A program made the position numbers and the translations under genes. Below are positions 6,056 to 8,117 of a stretch of 8,117 nt of DNA, piece after piece. The notes under the pieces are model-generated. The model made no database searches and was not told the origin of the DNA. It saw only the letters and a list, made by a program, of their open reading frames with translations. Every line of letters starts with the position of its first letter. Positions within the stretch are counted from its first letter, which is position 1. Source of the stretch: Clostridia bacterium (GTDB taxonomy: Bacteria; Bacillota_A; Clostridia; UBA1212); assembly GCA_017464985.1 (NCBI GenBank), contig JAFTXL010000185.1, positions 1 to 8,117 of the forward strand. The letters run 5' to 3'.

Positions 6056-6071
6056 TGTTGCAGGAGTTTTT
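6038..6071 (+). terminator. Attenuator terminator (3:4 hairpin) upstream of aroF
   Basis: AAACTCTTGCAGCA (6038-6051) pairs with TGTTGCAGGAGTTT (6056-6069) over 14 continuous pairs, including two G-U wobbles, closed by a GAGA tetraloop (6052-6055, GNRA type). Five T (6067-6071) then AATTT follow. It lies after the leader stop and 71 bases before the aroF start, with no upstream protein gene to terminate except the leader. A regulatory role is therefore the natural reading. Terminated transcripts would be about 220 bases if transcription starts near 5852. Confidence 0.88.
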
Positions 6072-6099
6072 AATTTATAAATAAGTTTTAAATATAAAA

Positions 6100-6127
6100 T
6101 GTCCGGAGAGATGAATAAAATCGGACA
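6100..6127 (+). promoter_or_regulatory. Short hairpin next to the aroF ribosome binding site
   Basis: TGTCCG (6100-6105) and CGGACA (6122-6127) form a perfect 6-bp stem with a 16-base loop, ending five bases before the GGAGG (6132-6136) of aroF. There is no T-run, so it is not a terminator. It might influence ribosome access, but it does not cover the binding site and may be incidental. Confidence 0.35.
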
Positions 6128-6142
6128 GAGCGGAGGTATATT

Positions 6143-7147
6143 ATGATAGCAGTATTAAAGCATGGAGTAACAGTAGAACAGGCAGAAGGGGTTATAAGTT
6201 GGATAAAAAATCAGAATGTTGATGTCCATGTATTCGAGGGACATTTTCAGACGGTATTAGGTCTTATCGGTGATACATCGAAGATTGACAGCGAATTGCT
6301 TGAAAGTCTTGAAATAATCGAAAGCGTAAAACGCATATCAGAGCCTTTTAAAAGCGCAAACAGAAAGTTCCATCCGGATGATACTGTTATCGATCTAGGC
6401 AACGGTATAAAAATCGGCGGAGGAAACTTTCAGATAATTGCGGGTCCGTGTTCTGTTGAATCAAGAGATCAGCTCTGCGGTATCGCACAGGAAATATGCA
6501 ATAAAGGCGCAGGACTTTTAAGAGGCGGCGCATTTAAACCGAGAACATCACCGTATGATTTCCAGGGACTTAAAGTAGAAGGTCTTGATCTTCTTGTTGA
6601 AGCAAAAAAACTCACGGGTATGCCGATTGTTACGGAGATTATGAACGCAAATCATCTTCCATACTTTGAAAATGTAGACGTAATCCAGGTCGGCGCAAGA
6701 AATATGCAAAACTTCGAACTATTGAAAGAACTAGGAAAAACAGATAAAGTTATTCTTTTGAAGAGAGGTCTTGCAAATACAATAAAAGAGTGGCTGATGA
6801 GCGCTGAATACATAATGGCAGGCGGAAACGAAAATATAATTCTTTGTGAGCGCGGTATAAGAACATATGAAACAGCTACAAGAAATACACTTGACCTTTC
6901 GGCTATTCCTGTTATAAAAGAATTGACACATTTGCCTATAATTGTAGACCCGAGCCACGCAACAGGAGTTGCGAGATATGTTAAACCGATGGCTGTAGCT
7001 GCTACTGCAGCAGGCGCTGACGGACTTATGATAGAAGTTCACAATGACCCTGCAAATGCGTTGTGCGACGGTGCGCAGTCACTTACTCCGGTGCAGTTTG
7101 AAGATGTGGCTAAAGCTGTTGCGAAGGTCAGAGAAGCTATAATTTAA
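6143..7147 (+). CDS. aroF: 3-deoxy-7-phosphoheptulonate (DAHP) synthase with N-terminal regulatory domain
   Basis: A 334-residue cytoplasmic enzyme that condenses phosphoenolpyruvate with erythrose-4-phosphate to give DAHP, the entry step of the shikimate pathway. Residues 1 to about 70 form the ferredoxin-like regulatory domain (MIAVLKHGVTVEQAEG...), followed by the linker FHPDDTVIDLG (76-86) and the catalytic barrel. Visible active-site features are AGPCSVE (100-106), LRGGAFKPRTSPY (126-138), GARNMQNF (184-191), LLKRG (205-209) and DPSH (269-272). The expected metal ligands are C103, H272, E298 and D309. The arrangement closely follows the class I-beta (AroA/KDO8P-like) enzyme of Thermotoga maritima, in which Tyr acts through the N-terminal domain. 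The ATG at 6143 follows GGAGG (6132-6136) by 6 bases. It is the first structural gene behind the Phe/Tyr attenuator, 25 bases ahead of tyrA. Feedback by Tyr or Phe is inferred from the family. Confidence 0.96.
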   Translation: MIAVLKHGVTVEQAEGVISWIKNQNVDVHVFEGHFQTVLGLIGDTSKIDSELLESLEIIESVKRISEPFKSANRKFHPDDTVIDLGNGIKIGGGNFQIIAGPCSVESRDQLCGIAQEICNKGAGLLRGGAFKPRTSPYDFQGLKVEGLDLLVEAKKLTGMPIVTEIMNANHLPYFENVDVIQVGARNMQNFELLKELGKTDKVILLKRGLANTIKEWLMSAEYIMAGGNENIILCERGIRTYETATRNTLDLSAIPVIKELTHLPIIVDPSHATGVARYVKPMAVAATAAGADGLMIEVHNDPANALCDGAQSLTPVQFEDVAKAVAKVREAII

Positions 7148-7172
7148 TTTAAACACATACGGAGGATATATC

Positions 7173-8015
7173 ATGAAAATTGGAATTGTAGGTCTCGGAC
7201 TTATCGGTGGCTCTGCTGCAAAAGCATATAAATCGGAGCCTGAAAACGGATATACTGTTCTGGCATATAATAGGAGCGGCGCTGTTATTGAGTCCGCAAA
7301 AGAAGCGGGCATCATAGACGGATGTCTGACGGATGAAAATATTTCGGAATGTGATTTTATAATCCTTGCACTGTATCCTGCCGCAGCAATTTCGTTTTTG
7401 GAGAGCAAAGCGGAGCTGATAGGCAAAGACTCTGTTGTAATTGACTTTTGCGGAAACAAGAAAATAATATGCGACGCATGTTTCAAAATTGCAGAAGATC
7501 ATGGATTTACTTTTGTCGGAGGTCATCCTATGGCAGGAATACAGTATTCGGGACTGCAATACGCAAAAGCTGATTTGTTTAAAAATGCTTCAATGATAAT
7601 CGTTCCGCCGTCATGTGAAGATGCCGTGATTATTGAACGTGTTAAAGAATATCTTTCACCGCTTGGTTTCGGCAGCTACAACATCACAACTCCGGAATTC
7701 CACGATGCGGAAATTGCGTTTACATCACAGCTTGCGCACATTGTATCAAATGCGTACGTTAAAAGTCCCAGCGCTCAGACTCATAAAGGTTTTTCGGCAG
7801 GAAGCTACAGAGACCTCACCCGTGTTGCGTGGCTTAACGAAAACATGTGGACTGAACTTTTCATGGAAAACCGTGAAAATATATTAAAAGAACTTTCAAT
7901 TATAATAGATTCACTTTCTGAGTACAAAAATGCAATTGAAAAAAATGATGCAGAGCGTCTTAAAGAGTTGCTAAATGACGGAAGAGAGTGTAAAGAAAGG
8001 GCAGACGGCAAATGA
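7173..8015 (+). CDS. tyrA: Prephenate dehydrogenase (TyrA), without ACT domain
   Basis: A 280-residue enzyme that oxidatively decarboxylates prephenate to 4-hydroxyphenylpyruvate on the way to Tyr. The N-terminal Rossmann fold has GLGLIGGS (7-14). The catalytic part shows GGHPMAG (116-122), TSQLAHIVSNAY (184-195, with the conserved His at 189) and SYRDLTRVA (211-219, the family's GFRDxTRIA element with Arg for prephenate binding). The protein ends at a helical tail, so the C-terminal ACT domain of the longer B. subtilis-type enzyme is absent. The residue after the second strand is Asn followed by Arg and Ser (AYNRS, 31-35) instead of an acidic residue, which would fit NADP rather than NAD. 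Arogenate use cannot be excluded. The ATG at 7173 follows GGAGG (7161-7165) by 7 bases. Its TGA overlaps the aroB start (ATGA), so the two are likely translationally coupled. Confidence 0.93.
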   Translation: MKIGIVGLGLIGGSAAKAYKSEPENGYTVLAYNRSGAVIESAKEAGIIDGCLTDENISECDFIILALYPAAAISFLESKAELIGKDSVVIDFCGNKKIICDACFKIAEDHGFTFVGGHPMAGIQYSGLQYAKADLFKNASMIIVPPSCEDAVIIERVKEYLSPLGFGSYNITTPEFHDAEIAFTSQLAHIVSNAYVKSPSAQTHKGFSAGSYRDLTRVAWLNENMWTELFMENRENILKELSIIIDSLSEYKNAIEKNDAERLKELLNDGRECKERADGK

Positions 8016-8117
8016 AAACAATTGTTGTAGATAATTCAAAAAAATATGATGTAACTGTAGGATTCGGGTTGTTGTCCGGAAGCGGTAAAAAAATCAAATC
8101 TGTATGCAAAGGCGAAA
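8012..8117 (+). CDS. aroB: 3-dehydroquinate synthase (AroB), N-terminal fragment, cut by the right edge
   Basis: Thirty-five codons are present: MKTIVVDNSKKYDVTVGFGL followed by LSGSGKKIKSVCKGE. This matches the typical start of AroB (a short strand, YDVxIGxGLL, then a helix), the enzyme that cyclises DAHP to 3-dehydroquinate with NAD and a divalent metal. The product of aroF is its substrate. The ATG overlaps the tyrA stop by four bases, and a weak GAAAGG (7995-8000) lies 11 bases upstream. The call rests on this short N-terminus plus the operon context. Confidence 0.85.
   Translation, partial: MKTIVVDNSKKYDVTVGFGLLSGSGKKIKSVCKGE

Larger units (their letters stand above)
5755..6142. other. 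Divergent intergenic region (388 bases) holding two promoters and an attenuator leader
   Basis: Between the start of the importer ATPase (minus strand) and aroF (plus strand). Its contents, left to right: ribosome binding site and extended -10 promoter of the importer; the back-to-back plus-strand promoter candidate; a 39-codon aromatic leader ORF; antiterminator and terminator segments; and a short hairpin next to the aroF ribosome binding site. No T-box core, no tRNA and no other conserved riboswitch was recognised. Nearly all of the 388 bases can be assigned to regulation. Confidence 0.85.

Noticed and set aside
5755..6142. T-box or other riboswitch upstream of aroF
   Set aside because: I looked for the T-box core (AGGGTGGnACCGCG-like) and found none. 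The leader ORF and its three pairings explain the terminator without it.
7079..7559. Minus-strand open frames across the aroF-tyrA junction
   Set aside because: They lie antisense to well-supported genes, have no ribosome binding sites and no recognisable domains. They are shadows of aroF and tyrA.

Overview
The window looks like chromosomal DNA of a low-to-moderate GC, Gram-positive, monoderm bacterium, most likely an anaerobic member of the Clostridia (Ruminococcaceae/Oscillospiraceae-like). This is inferred from lipobox lipoproteins with short basic N-termini, strong AGGAGG-type ribosome binding sites, AT-rich intergenic DNA and the gene families present. No rRNA, tRNA, mobile element or CRISPR array is visible.

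Layout: (1) 1-392, plus strand, the C-terminal part of a PlsY-type acyl-phosphate glycerol-3-phosphate acyltransferase. (2) 416-446, a strong hairpin terminator between convergent genes. (3) 467-5754, minus strand, a carbohydrate-type (CUT1) ABC importer operon transcribed right to left: MsmX/UgpC-like ATPase, MalF-like permease, MalG-like permease, solute-binding lipoprotein, then a small lipoprotein with two OB-fold-like repeats that may also have its own promoter. (4) 5755-6142, a 388-base divergent intergenic region. (5) 6143 to the right edge, plus strand, an aromatic amino acid operon: DAHP synthase with an N-terminal regulatory domain (aroF), prephenate dehydrogenase (tyrA), and the beginning of 3-dehydroquinate synthase (aroB).

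The most interesting object is in the divergent intergenic region, in front of aroF. A 39-codon open frame (5892-6011) has a plausible Shine-Dalgarno and contains eleven consecutive aromatic codons, YFYYFFYFYFF. It is followed by a 14-bp hairpin with a GAGA tetraloop and a T-run (6038-6071). Three mutually exclusive pairings can be drawn by hand: 1:2 (5905-5915 with 5981-5992), 2:3 antiterminator (5981-5992 with 6044-6055) and 3:4 terminator (6038-6051 with 6056-6069). This is the complete logic of a ribosome-mediated transcription attenuator sensing Phe and Tyr. It sits upstream of the genes that make the shikimate precursor and convert prephenate towards Tyr. In Firmicutes such genes are more often known under T-box, TRAP or repressor control, so a pheA/trp-style leader peptide here would be notable.

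How the parts fit: Phe/Tyr shortage would stall the ribosome in the aromatic run, free segment 2, block the terminator and switch on aroF-tyrA-aroB. The DAHP synthase carries the N-terminal domain that in the Thermotoga maritima homologue mediates Tyr feedback, and tyrA lacks an ACT domain. End-product control therefore seems to rest on the attenuator and the first enzyme. The divergent importer shares the intergenic region, but nothing in the sequence shows a functional link to aromatic synthesis.
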